From: Hyparrhenia diplandra
Taxonomy: Eukaryota > Streptophyta > Magnoliopsida > Poales > Poaceae
Reading direction: 5' to 3'
NCBI GenBank assembly: GCA_015847255.1
Contig: JADLZK010001918.1
Span: 620,001-684,000, forward strand
DNA: 64,000 bases
The notes below the pieces were generated by a model, which was given only the letters and a program-made list of their open reading frames with translations, searched no databases and was not told the DNA's origin. Below, piece by piece: positions 22,263 through 34,120 of the stretch (the first letter of the stretch is position 1; each line of letters opens with the position of its first letter). The position numbers were made by a program, and so were the translations under genes.

Positions 22263-24451
22263 AGGAAGTAGGTCTTGAGCTCCGCCGCCGCCGCCTCCGC
22301 CCGCCTTCTTTGGGCACACTGACTTGAAGAATTTTTGTTTATTTCTTTGACATCGGTGTCCAATTCCTCCTTACTCATTTCACCGGGCAATTTCTTGGGA
22401 ATGAGCTTTTCGTTTCTTGGTCAATAGTTTCTTCGTCTCCTACGCCGAAGACGTGTTGCCTTTGTTGCCTTCTTAGTTGCCTTTGTCACGGGAGGAGGCA
22501 TTGCAGACTCCTTTGGCGGCGGTGATCGCACCTTTGCCGGCGCCGATGGCGGACCTGGAGGTGGTGGTGGTGGTGGAGGCTGTGGCGACTGCCTTGGAGA
22601 TGCGGCCGGGGATGCCGTCGTGTCTTCTACTGGGCCATCGTAACCACCGCCGGGACTACTACGATCCTCACGAGGGGAGCCATCCTTTCCACCGGGTTGT
22701 GGTAACTCGGAGAGGCAAACCGAGGCATCGGCAACCCGGGAATAACAATGTACCGTTTACACCAAGCAATAAATTGCTTCTCAACGTCTCCTAGTTTTGT
22801 ATCCCCGTCACCTCCTTCAATTTCAAGATCCACGTCGGCGTAACCTTCAACCACTTTATCCACCAAGGCGGCAAAGAAATCCCGGTGGTATTACTTGAGC
22901 CGTGAAGTCTTGGTGTCTTGGTACGGTCAATCGGACTAACAACCGCAATGGCCACCTTCCTGCATCTTGCCACCCTCCTTTGGGATGTGCAGCTCGCATG
23001 GTGTCAACTTCTCGGTGATGTCATCCACGGGGAAGCGCAGTCCGTGTCAACAAGACTTGGCTGTTGTGTGGAAGCAATTTTGCTTCTCACTTGATCGAGT
23101 GGCTACACGAGCTGCGACTGGTGCACCGTAAAAGCGGCTCATTCAATTGTAGCTGGACTTGCCTTTTGATTTCTTCTTGCATTTTGCTTGCATTTCTTCT
23201 TCCTTTTGCTTCACTGCGTTAACAACATATTGCTCCAACATGTGCATGTGCTCTAACTCAAGCTCCTTCCTTCTCTGGTGGGTTCTATATGTACCAATGT
23301 CATCTGGGAAACCAAACTTCCACGGAACGGCCCCTTTGCCTCTTGTTCGACCAGTGTGCTCGCCGGTCCCAATGGCATATGTAAGTTCATCTCTCTCTCT
23401 ATTGGGCCTGAACAAGCCAGCATTTTTCGCTTGAAGAATCTCCATCAATCTTTTTGTTGCCTCCTCAAGTTTTTTTGCCATGAATTACCTTACCGGTCTT
23501 TGGGCACAATTGTCCCCCATGACCCAGAAGCCACTGCTTAGTGCGTTCAGGCCCGTTGAGTGTTTCTGGTGTGATCCCCTTGCTGAGAAGGTCCTCTTCT
23601 TTTTTTCTCCACTTAGGAATGGAACTTGCATAGCCACCAGACCCTAAGTGGTGGTGGTACTCCTTTTTTTTGGCATTTTGTTGGTTCTTTCTCGGAAGTT
23701 CCATTGCCTCCTCTGAAGTCTTGTACTCCACAAATTCGTCCCAACACGGTCTCTGCTTGGCAATCGGAGCTGGAACTAACCAATTTGGAGTCAGGTTCGT
23801 CTTGACATATTTGTTGTACAAATCCTTCTTCCAGGACACGAATTGTTTGGCCATTAGCTGCATACTCCAGTTTTAACTCTAGCCACCAAATCATCATGGG
23901 TGATGACATCGTGATACTTATCTGTGTCAAACAAGAATTTCAATTCAACCTCTTGCCCGATTATAGCTTTGTTAGCATCGGAGACATAACTAATATGAGG
24001 TGCACTCTTCCTCTTCTTCCATAGCCGACATGTGATCGGGATCCTTTCTCTTACAAGGTACCCACAAGTGGTACGTATATCTTTTGGCATGTTCTCCTAG
24101 CACTTGTCCTCTTCCCACATGGAACTCGAGATGATATATCGGCCGTCCAACGGCTTAATGGGCCCTCGAGTTGTCTTACTATTGGCAGTTAGTTGACGTT
24201 GATGCGAAAGGCTGATATACAAAGACATTTCAAATAAGAAGAAAATGTTATATATATATATATATACTAATTCATACATAATGAACACATATATACCTCC
24301 TCGTCATAACTGCCTAGGTTGTTCTCGCACAAAATCCATTAAGTATTGGTCGACATCTGCATCTTCCATTTCATTATGATTATCATCGTCAACTTCATCA
24401 TTGCCACCACCGTGGATAATATTCATCATTAATTAATTCCTCTTCGTCCAT
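22263..24451 (-). pseudogene. CACTA-1 ORF2, N-terminal half
   Basis: Read right to left, a start at 24451 gives an acidic leader (MDEEELINDEYYP, then frame-shifted EVDDDNHNEMEDADVDQYL). It continues through GRYIISSSMWEEDKC, RTTCGYLVRERIPITCRLW, VELKFLFDTDKY, KQFVSWKKDLYNKYVK, ERTKQWLLGHGG, RDELTYAIGTGEHTGRTRG and a Glu/Lys-rich coiled-coil-like helix (ELELEHMHMLEQYVVN). A Pro/Gly-rich stretch and EMSKEELDTDVKEIN follow, before the chromovirus. The wording matches plant CACTA ORF2 proteins annotated as Ptta/En/Spm-type transposase with a C-terminal C48 peptidase. Several frameshifts and the chromovirus insertion break the gene. Confidence 0.7.
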
Positions 24452-24539
24452 GTTGACGTTGTCTCTTGGGTCGGCCACCTATTCCTGAAATTAAAAACAT
24501 ACTAAGTTTCAATTTTACATGTTACATTGAACTCTTTGT

Positions 24540-24995
24540 ACATGGATCGGAAAACGCGTCGACGTCGCCGGAAACCCTAACACATGGATTCGATGAAGTA
24601 AGTTTTTAGTTTAGTTCTTCGTCGGAAACCCTAACACGTACTTTTTCGTAAAAACTAAGTTTCAATTTTACATGTTACATTGAACTCTTTGTACATGTAT
24701 CGAAAACGTCGACGTCGTCGGAAACCCTAACACATGGATTCGTCGGGAAGTAAGTTTTTAGTTTAGTTCGTCGTCGAGAACCGGGACACGTGCATTCGTC
24801 GAAAAGTAAGTTTTGATTTTAGTTCTTCGTCGGAAACCCTAACACGTGCTTTCATCAAAAAGTATAGTTCATCGTCGTCAAAACCCTAACACACATTCGC
24901 AAAAAAATCTCAAGTCATCGGAAAACCCTAACGGTCATTCGCGAACAATCGATCTCAAGTCGTCGGAAACCCTAACACACATTCGCGAACAATCT
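24540..24995 (-). repeat. Imperfect tandem repeat with seven telo-box motifs, upstream of ORF2
   Basis: Units of variable length (about 40-100 bp) share CGTCGGAAACCCTAACAC and AGTAAGTTTTTAGTTTAGTT. AAACCCTAA occurs at 24572, 24626, 24722, 24834, 24881, 24923 and 24967. A longer duplication (AATTTTACATGTTACATTGA and flanks) lies at about 24509-24547 and 24663-24701. The array sits immediately 5' of the ORF2 start on the minus strand, so it occupies its leader or promoter. Confidence 0.8.
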
Positions 24996-25119
24996 CAAGG
25001 CGCGCTCAACCCTATTGGTTTTAACATACAATTCCCATACAATCATATATATACAATTCTCAATTTAAATTTACTTCCATTTATTTTAATTTTATTGGAT
25101 TTTTTCTACCTCTGTTAAC

Positions 25120-25300
25120 AGGGCGGTGGGGAAGCACGCGCGGGTCGGCGGGGCGCCGGCACCGTTCTCGGCGGTCATGACGGCCGGCCGTGGGAGAGGC
25201 CTAGGCGGCGACGCCGATCGAGGGCCTTGCGCGCGACCGTGGGGAGGCGAGACGGCCGGGGGCGCGCGCGCCGTGGGGGAGGTGGGCGCGCGGCGGCGGC
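25120..25300 (-). other. GC-rich leader of CACTA-1 ORF2, left part
   Basis: Abrupt switch to CpG-rich sequence. It continues at 33578-34120 once element A is removed. Several frames stay open purely because stops are rare in such composition, and none looks like protein. It is likely a promoter or CpG island of the element. Confidence 0.55.
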
Positions 25301-27032
25301 TGTTGGTATTTCTAACGTCACTAACTAGTAATGGCGTCTAGAAAGGATATCGATGTTGCTTCGAGATAAAACTAAAAAGAAATAATTCATTGCGAGTTCA
25401 TAGCATATCCGAAAAGGTTGTCATCCCTATAGTTAAACTACTAATATGCAAGGAATAAAATATTCGTACTATGCCTTGATAAACTTCTTAATAAGTAAAT
25501 AAACAATTATAACTGGGTATCCGCAGTTTAACGGATATGAATATACCATTGTAGCATTTTAACCGGGAGTAAGAACCGGTGTTGAATTTATATTCTACCA
25601 CAGGGGAAAGAAGTCTACTATCGTGAATTAACTATGCATAGGTGTATCTAAACACCTTAATCATCTCTCGTAAGCAAAGCTTAAGTGTTAAATCTATCAA
25701 TTACTTAAACAGGGGATCAAAGTTCACAATAAAGATAATGATAAAGTTCGATAAATAGATTCAACCAAGTCATATCCGGTGTGCAAAATAGAAAGTGTCA
25801 AACAAAGTGGACGATAGCAATTCATAGGCTAGCTAGCATTAGAAACTCCAATATGTAACTCTAAACTATAAGTTAGGATCTACTTGATTAGTGCAATACA
25901 TCTAACAATCATCGAAGAAAGACTAATTAAATCCTCACATGAGGACGTAATCCGTGAAGACTAAGGCCGAAACTTAGAACAACCCGAATAATATCATCCG
26001 CTAGGCTTACATACGGGGGATGGATTGCAAAGGACTCAATGGTCTTTGTCACCACCACGATCTACCACCGCGACCCGGCACATAGGGTGCAAACGCGGTA
26101 AATAAGATCTAATCACCACGATTACATCATCTCTACCACTCACCCTCCGAGCGAAAGGATGAGCGCTATACGAATCCATGCATGAACATAACAAGTAATT
26201 CAACTATGCTAAACGTGTAATCAAAGTAAATACTAGAACAAATAATCTCGAATATAAAAATGATCAAGATATTCATATTAAGAACGTGTGCGGAACTTGA
26301 AGACTACTTACAATGAAGAACTTACAAGAACGAGGCCCGATCTTGAGCCGGCCTCCGACAATCGAGAGCGGATTTCTCCCTTCCTACTAGATCTAATCTT
26401 GATTGCTACTCTTCCTAAAGCGGTGTTTCTAGAGCATGGGATTGATGACTTGGATCTTGAAGCGTTGTTCTTTGAATTGAGAACTTGATGATCCGAAAGG
26501 GGGGTCTAGGGGTCTCCTTATATAGTCCGGAGGAGGTGCAGTGTTGGACTTAGATACATCTCGTGCTCCCACCGACGCCCTCGGATCAAACCGACATTAA
26601 ACGCGAGTGGATTAGATTGCGTCTTAGAGTCGGTTGAGGAAGCTTAGGAGACGGGGGGTGACTTGGCCAGGGGCAGGCTGCTCGGCCTGGTTATTGGGCG
26701 GCCGGCCCAGGGTGGGGCCCACCCTGGGTCCCGCGGTGCGTCGTGGCTTCTGGAGTCTTCTAGATGATGGTTTCTTGGGTGCTAAGTCTCGATCACGTCG
26801 GGAGTAATCCGAAGCCTTCTAGAGTCTTTCTCGGAGTTGGATTGCGTTACGTCGCGTAGTTAAATGCGGCTCGCGAACTCTGCTATTTTCCTGTTTAGTC
26901 CCTGCAATTCACAACTTTACCAAAACTGGTGGAAATATGTTAGTGACACCCTATTCTAGGTTGTTATTATGATTTATACCCCTTTCTTATATTTATTTGA
27001 TTAATAAATTTATATGATAACAAGTGTCAACA
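25301..27032 (-). repeat. Element A LTR, left copy (3' LTR)
   Basis: Runs from TGTTGGTATTTCTAACG to AAGTGTCAACA. It matches 31848-33577, with short indels between the two. A minus-strand TATA box lies at 26516-26528. Confidence 0.9.
26516..26528 (-). promoter_or_regulatory. LTR core promoter of element A (left LTR)
   Basis: CCTTATATAGTCC on the plus strand is a TATA box on the minus strand, the coding direction of the element. The same box occurs at 33062-33074 in the right LTR, where it would drive the element. Confidence 0.6.
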
Positions 27033-27047
27033 AACTCCCCAAGCTTA
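27033..27047 (-). other. Polypurine tract of element A
   Basis: AACTCCCCAAGCTTA on the plus strand reads TAAGCTTGGGGAGTT on the coding strand, directly next to the 3' LTR. Element B (56001-56016) and E3 (37460-37475) have the same tract. Confidence 0.75.
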
Positions 27048-27515
27048 CCCTTTGCTAGTCCCTAGCAAAGCTATATGCTATAGTAGGATCGGGGAGTTGC
27101 TACTACGCTTTCATACCTAAGAAGTCTTGTGTTAATCGAAATAAATTCTCCTCTTAACCAGATTGCTCTTTCATACACATTTACCATGGGGCGTAGCCTT
27201 TTTCACGAATCATAAGCAAGATAAAACAATCAAGTTAAGTACCATGTCTCAAGTTCTTTGATCAACTATCATCCTGGGGTTTTGCAATATTTTTCAAAAG
27301 AAAACTCAGAGATCCTATGTATGACCCTCTTAAGTAGATGGTGGTAGTGGAGTTATACATGTGGCAGGACATACATAGTGGGATGATAGCGGTGAAGTGG
27401 ATGAGGATGAAAGATAGTAAATAGCCCTTAGCCTTTTTAGTATTTTTTTCTTCTCAAACATCTTGGACTATATCTCTCTTTCTACAAATTGCTAGGACCT
27501 GGGCTGTCCATTCTT

Positions 27516-27681
27516 GGAGAGGTGGGCTTTGCCCGGACTTGTGTCCATTTTTCTCTCTCCTTAGAGATGTGGGCCCTACTCACCCTCGGACACATGTCCA
27601 TTATTCATCTCTAAATATATTTTTATTATTAGGGAGGTAGGCCCTTCTCGCCTAGTATGACTTTTGTCCGTTACTCTCCCT
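27516..27681 (-). repeat. Array of three hairpin units, element A 3' domain
   Basis: Units 27516-27560 (arms GGAGAG/CTCTCC), 27563-27612 (AGAGATG/CATCTCT) and 27631-27681 (AGGGAG/CTCCCT). The first two hold an inner inverted repeat (GGAC-TTGT-GTCC; GGACA-CA-TGTCC); the third has GAC-TTTT-GTC. The arms differ between units but pair within each unit. Confidence 0.8.
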
Positions 27682-28843
27682 CTCTCGTCTCACTTTTCTC
27701 TCTAAATATATTATTTTTCTTTTTTTTTCGAATGTAGCCCAGCCTCTATAAAAACACTGAGAGAGATATATCCAAAGATTGCAAGAGTTTATTTTTATAA
27801 TCATGGCTAGCGGCTTGATGGAGTATGGGGAGGCGTACTTCCGGGTTAGAAGCAGCGTAATTAGTGGAGTGGGATGATCTTGATGCGGATGATAAACTCT
27901 TAAGGGTCATAGCTAAGGAACTCATCATGTAATGTTTTATAATTTTCAAAGATAAAAACCAGGAATCGGGTATCTCTAGGAATATGATAAACAATGACTC
28001 AACTTTTCATGTATTTTTATCTTTCAATGCTAAGACTCAGATTAAGCATGTGCTTCCCACAGGTGTTGGGTTTAGAGCAAATTAAGCATTTAAAGCTTTG
28101 GGAGAATCTAAGTCCAAAGTGTAAGTACTTTTAAGAGGAATTAAGGCGGAGCAACTATTCATCATTTCCTTAGTATATATCATCAAGATCATAATTAAAA
28201 GGAAGAAAGCAATCTAGCAAAAGATCTAGCATTTATTTGACTCTTTAACACTAAGACTTTTAATTAAGACTCATTAACTCTAAGCAAATATAATATCTAG
28301 CTAATATTTAAGACATAGGGTAGTGATACTTATTGAGATAAACGGGGGTGCTCTCCCCCAAGCTTGATCTTAAAGTAGTCCTGTGTTCATCCTTGGAGCT
28401 TGCTCCTCTTTCGGGGTCTCCTTTAATGTTCTCCCTGTTAATATTAATTTTCGCACATACCCGAAGGAATAAATTCTAGGATGTTAATGTGAGCCTTCAT
28501 GTGCTCATGTCTTTTTGGATTTTTATTTTTAGAAAAAAACGTGTGGACCTTCATGTGCCCACATATTTTTAAGAATTTTTCTATGCAATAGGGATGCTAA
28601 TGCAAAAACATATGAGTGCAATATTTTTGTATTTTTATTTTTATGCCACCACAGCAAGACAAGGAGTGCTTGCATGGGGCTTTAGGAAACCGATGCGAAT
28701 GCAACAAACATATTTTGAGATTTTCTAAGTGCAGGTTTAGAAAAAGTAAAATGCTAAAGGAAATATGCTAATTGAAATATGCTTTGCGAAAAATTAAATA
28801 TGCGAGATAAATACCGAGTTACCTCTCGACGAGTTTAGAGCAC

Positions 28844-31530
28844 TTACTCCCATGACGTGGTGTCGTCTATGGGCCCTCGTATAAATGTTGTACACGGTAG
28901 GGTTCCTTCAATGATCTCAAAGGGCGGCGTAGACGAAGTAGCCGAGGAAGTCGATTGTTCGGTTGTTGATCTTTGCTTGGTTGGGTCTCTCGAAGATGTA
29001 CTTTTGTCGATTTTCTTGGCAAGCACTGACTTCTTTCTTCTTCCAAGATTGCTTCTTTGGTGGAGACCTTTCGGGTGTGGCCGGTGTAGAATTCAAGATG
29101 GGTAGGAGCTGAGTGTATTTTTCCTTGATGTCTTTCTCTATCCTCTTGATGTGCTCCATCTTCGAGTCCGGCTTTACATTTGTAGTCTCGGGGAGACGCT
29201 TCGGCCCTTGGTCTTTCTTGGGGGCTGTTCATTGTTAGTGTAAGTATTGAAGAAACAACAGTATCTTTTTACCTTGAAGTTGGAAGTGGATCTCGCCCGT
29301 CCCCGATGTAGATGATGGCTCTTGTAGTGTTCAGAACGGTCTTCCAAGTACTATAGAAGGATCTTGTTCTTCTTCTCCCATGTCCATGACTAAAAAGTCG
29401 GTGAGGACATAGCGAGTCTTTGATTTTGACGAGGGACGTTTAGGTGCAATACCTTCCGGAATCGGTGTGATTGATCCGCCATCTGCAAGCATTACATAGG
29501 TGGAACACAAAGGCGGATTACCATATATCAATTGATACGTTACCTTTGACATTAGGTTGATGCGATCCCGTGTCGCGGCACAACTTGCCGGAAGTTCCAT
29601 TGATTAATGGAGCGGTGGATTGATGGAACTCGTGGTCGTCTAGCTTCTCTAGTGGTGGTGGGGACGCGCCGAGTCTTGCGTTACATTTGCAACTTGATTG
29701 ATCATCAAGACTTGTTCCACGTGTGGTCGAGGTTGACGGTTCTTCTTGTTCTTGCTTCTTCTTTTTGTCCTCTCCTCGGCGGTGGTGCGTGTACTTCGTG
29801 GTATGCGGTAGTGGTACGGGTGGAGCGAGGGGGGAGCTAGGGTCTTGTGTTTGCGGTTGAATCTCTCCCTCGTTTGTTGACGGTGAAGACGATCTTCGCG
29901 GTGTCGGCGTAGATGATGGCCTTGGTGGTGGCAAGGAAAGGGCGTCCCTGCAATGATCGGGCGTTCTTACCTTTGCCCGTATCCAGACCACGAAGTCGGT
30001 GGCCACATAGAGCTTACCGATGTAAAGACAAACGTCTTCGGGATGCCTTGAGGGGGTAGCATAGCGCCGATCCGCAAGTTGTAGGCACATGGTTGTGTAT
30101 AATAAATCTGAACTGGCTCAAGGTTTACCTTAGGCATAATGTTGACACTTGAGCCAAAGTCGCAGAGTGCGTCGTAGGTACGGGCGCCGATGTTAATGGT
30201 GACGGCCCGGTCTCCCCGGATCTCCTTTCTTGGCGGGCATACCGCAGTTAGTGCACGCCGGTCCTTTCGTGCATCCTTGGTCCGAATACCGCATAGTAGA
30301 CATCGACAAGATTTTGCAGATTCTAATTCTTCCGGTTGGCCGGAATCTTACCAGGTTAGGTATAGGAGCGGATAATGCCGGTGAGATAAGCGAGATTCTA
30401 TCATTTTATTGAAGCTATCTTTGGTTCTTTATTGCGAAGAAAAACTTTCCATTTTAGTACTAATAGTTTCTAGCATTTTATCATTGGAAGCTAACTTTTT
30501 TAGACAGATTATCCATGAGTCTACCTTGGTTTTGTACTAACTCTCTTAAAGGTGGGAAATTATTGAAAGAGTTATTACCTTGATAGTTACGAGTAGTTAC
30601 CTTGGTAGTTGGGTCTCTGTTGATTCCATCCTTGATTCGGGGGCGATCTTGGGTTGTTGTTGTTGTTGATGTAGTTCCGTCCTCTTCGGCATTTCGGGAC
30701 ATTGGCTGCCCGAAAGTGTCAGTGTTGCCACATTCTTCACATGTCATGCGAGAATCGAAGAGTTGCATGACTTCCTTCTTCTCGGGAGATTTGTCTTCAA
30801 GCTTTTCATAATTAAGTCCATTTTGGCGCGACGGCATGTCTACCTCTTTCAGCTAGTGCATTCCCCTCTCTTTCTTGCGGGGTTGACGGGTCCTCATTCC
30901 AAGCTTGGTTTGACGCCATCTTCTCCACAAGGTCGGGAGTTTGATTCGGTGTAAGGGGGACAGAAAGCACCTCCGGCAGCGGCGTCCATGGTCTCACGGG
31001 TGTTGTTGTTAAGCCCGTGGTAGAAGGTCTGCATGAGTAGCCGGTTCTCCATTCCATGGTGTGGGCATTGATGATGTAGTCTTGGAAGCGCTCCCACGCC
31101 TCGGAATGGATTCGTCGTGTTCTTCTTTGGAAACTTGAGATTTTCCCCCGTAAAGGCGTTGGTTTTGCCTATAGGGAAGAACTTTTGCCGGGAAGGCGGT
31201 AGAGCAAAGTGTCCAAGTAGTGAGTTTGTCTTTGTTGGCATAGAACCCTTTGCCCGCTCATCCCAAGAGTGAGAATGGGAGCGTGACGAAGTAGGATTGC
31301 ATCACTTGAGACATCTTTGATGGTGAAGGTGCCCACGAATCTCTAAGAAGTGTTGTAGGTGAGCATTGGCATCTTCATGGGCTTTTCCACAGAATTGGCT
31401 AGCTTGTACCATGTTGATAAGTGCAGGCTTGAGCTCAAAAGCTTTGTCTCCCACATCGATTTGTCGGCCCGGTCTGCGGATGTTGGCCGTAGTCGGTGCG
31501 TAGTACTCAGCGGAGGGTCTTGTTCGCCAT
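28844..31530 (-). pseudogene. Element A gag-protease
   Basis: Coding runs right to left from ATG 31530 (MANKTLR). Gag wording includes FPIGKTNAFTGENLKFP (about 31150), MENRLLMQTFYHGLNNNT (about 31030) and KKEVMQLFDSRMTCEECGN (about 30740). The zinc-knuckle region begins CEEC but has no His at the usual place. A Gln/Asn-rich linker follows, then NFPPLRELVQNQGRLMDNLS. The protease active-site region reads DFGSSVNIMPK (about 30130-30160). After a Pro-rich stretch (about 29750-29950) and an EHIKRIEKDIKEKYTQLLP helix, it ends FEIIEGTLP...DDTTSWE-stop at 28844. No RT follows. Numerous frameshifts break the frame. The product would be a capsid protein plus retropepsin. Confidence 0.75.
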
Positions 31531-31822
31531 TACTTCGAACACGGGTGCTAAGTGCGCCTGGTGGAGGAGTCTTCCGAGGTAGTGATCTTAGGTTGAGATT
31601 TCAACTTGGATCTTGCCTCCTTCAAGAGTTTTTCTCGAATCGGAAAGGAAGTTTTCGGGGAAGATTCCTATTCATACATTACCCCCGAATAGATAGAAAG
31701 AATAATAACAAGGGTAAACCTGTTTAAGCAATTAGTGATAAATTTAATACTTTACAATGCGTGAGAGAGATGCATGCAAGTTATTCCTATATTTATATTT
31801 TATTGGGCTAAAGACTTTCTTT

Positions 31823-31839
31823 CCCCGACAACGGCGCCA
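31823..31839 (-). other. Primer binding site of element A, Asp-tRNA type
   Basis: On the coding strand TGGCGCCGTTGTCGGGG lies about nine bases inside the 5' LTR. This is the primer site typical of Athila/Tat Gypsy elements. Confidence 0.85.
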
Positions 31840-31847
31840 AAAATGCT

Positions 31848-33577
31848 TGTTGGTATTTCTAACGTCACTAACTAGTAATGGCGTCTAGAAAGGATATCAG
31901 ATGTTGCTTCAGATAAAACTAAAAGAAATAATTCATTGCGCAGTTCATAGCATATATCCGAAAAGGTTGTCATCCCTATAGTTAAACTACTAATATGCAA
32001 GGAATAAAATATTCGCGTACTATGCCTTGATAAACTTCTTAATAAGTAAATAAACAATTATAACTGGGTATCCGCAAGCGCACAAATATGAATATACCAT
32101 TGTAGCATTTTAACCGGGAGTAAGAACCAGGTGTTGAATTTATATTCTACCACAGGGAAAGAAGTCTACTATCGTGAATTAACTATGCATAGGTGTATCT
32201 AAACACCTTAATCATCTCTCGTAAGCAAAGATTAAGTGTTAAATCTATCAATTACTTAAACAGGGATCAAAGTTCACAATAAAGATAATGATAAAGTTCG
32301 ATAAATAGATTCAACCAAGTCATATCCGGTGTGCAAAATAGAAAGTGTCAAAGCGGTGGACGATAGCAATTCATAGGCTAGCTAGCATTAGAAACTCCAA
32401 TATGTAACTCTAAACTATAAGTTAGGATCTACTCGATTAGTGCAATACATCTAACAATCATCGAAGAAAGACTAATTAAATCCTCACATGAGGACGAATC
32501 CGTGAAGACTAAGGCGAAACTTAGAACAACCCGAATAATATCATCCGCTAGGCCTACATACGGGGGATGGATTGCAAAGGACTCAATGGTCTTTGTCACC
32601 ACCACGATCTACCACACGACCCGGCACATAGGGTGCAAACGCAGGTAAATAAGATCTAATCACCACGATTACATCATCTCTACCACTCACCCTCCGAACG
32701 AAAGGATGAGCGCTATACGAATCCATGCATGAACATAACAAATAATTCAACTATGCTAAACGTGTAATCAAAGTAAATACTAGAACAAATAATCTCGAAT
32801 ATAAACATGATCAAGATATTCATATTAAGAACGTGTGCGGAACTTGAAGACTACTTACAATGAAGAACTTACAAGAACGAGGCCCGATCTTGAGCCGGCC
32901 TCCCGACGATCGAGAGCGGATTTCTCCCTTCCTACTAGATCTTATCTTGATTGCTACTCTTCCTAAAGCGGTGTTTCTAGAGCGTGGGATTGATGACTTG
33001 GATCTTGAAGCGTTGTTGCTGAATTGAGAACTTGATGATCCGAAAGGGGGTCTAGGGGTCTCCTTATATAGTCCGGAGGAGGTGCCGGTGTTGGACTTAG
33101 ATACATCTCGTGCTCCCACCGACGCCCTCGGATCAAACCGACATTAAGCGAGTGGATTAGATTGCGTCTTAGAGTCGAGTTGAGGAAGCTTAGGAGAGGG
33201 GTGACTTGGCCGGGGCAGGCCGCTCGGCACGGTTATTGGGCGGCCGGCCCGGGGGGGGCCCACGGGTCCCGCGGTGCGTCGTGGGCTTCCGGAGTCTTCT
33301 AGATGATGGTTTCTTGGGTGCTAAGTCTCGATCATGTCGGGAGTAATCCGAAGCCTTCTAGAGTCTTTCTCGGAGTTGGATTGCGTTACGTCGGCGTAGT
33401 TAAACGGCTCGCAAACTCGGCCTCTTTGTTTTTCTGTTTAGTCCCCGCAGAATTCACAACTTTACCAAAACCGGTGGAAATATGTTAGTGACACCCTATT
33501 CTAGGTTGTTATTATGATTTATACCCCTTTCTTATATTTATTTGATTAATAAATTTATATGATAACAAGTGTCAAAG
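31848..33577 (-). repeat. Element A LTR, right copy (5' LTR)
   Basis: Matches 25301-27032. It starts TGTTGGTATTTCTAACG and ends GTGTCAA, lacking the final CA of the left copy. The minus-strand TATA box is at 33062-33074. Confidence 0.88.
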
Positions 33578-34120
33578 GGCCGAGGGGCCAAGACGCGAGG
33601 GAAGGGCGGCGTTTGAGGAGGAGGACCGGGAGGCGAGGCGTGGTGGCGTTTGAGGAGGACCGGGAGGCGGAGGCGCGCGGCCGGGCGTTGAGGGGGGCCG
33701 GGGCGCGCGCACGGCCGTTGGAGGCGCCACGGCGCAAAGGCCGAGGAGGGCCCGGGGAGGCGGAGAAGCACGTGGGAGGCGGAGACGGAGGCACGCAGCG
33801 CGTCCGTGGGGAGGTGGAGGGGCGTAGCCGGCGTGGAGCGGGGCCGGCGGCGCGCGCGCCGCAGTGAGGCGGCCGGGCGGCCGGGCGCCGAGGGCCGGAG
33901 GCGCGGAGGCGCGCGTGGCGCAGGGGACGGGAGACGGAGGGCGGTGTCGGCGAGGGGATGGCGAAGGCACGTGGCGGCTTTGACGGAGCACTTCGCTGGG
34001 CGAGACGACGCCGCCGGGGAGGGTTTAGCGCGGTGAATCGGCGACAACGGCGGCGGCGTAGATCTGGATCGGGCGGAGTGGTGGAGGAAGGAGGGGAACA
34101 GCGCCCGAGTTATATACCAC
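33578..34120 (-). other. GC-rich leader of CACTA-1 ORF2, right part
   Basis: Very GC-rich, the continuation of 25120-25300. Long frames open on both strands (33538-34047, 33572-33991, 33559-33867) are Arg/Pro/Ala/Gly-rich composition artefacts. No protein family is recognised. Confidence 0.55.

Larger units (their letters stand above)
25301..33577 (-). mobile_element. Element A: gag-protease-only Athila-like Gypsy element
   Basis: LTRs at 25301-27032 and 31848-33577 enclose 4.8 kb. On the minus strand the order is Asp-tRNA primer site (31823-31839), gag-protease (31530 to 28844), a long non-coding 3' domain with hairpin units (27516-27681), and a polypurine tract (27033-27047). There is no RT, RNase H or integrase. 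Element B has the same plan and nearly the same internal length, so the lack of pol is a family feature, not a private deletion. The flanks are GCGGC on the left and AGGGC on the right, a degraded duplication at best. The element sits in the GC-rich leader of CACTA-1 ORF2. Confidence 0.85.

Noticed and set aside
22477..22794. Plus-strand open frame of 105 codons
   Set aside because: It is the reverse complement of the Pro/Gly-rich part of CACTA-1 ORF2 and has no family resemblance of its own.
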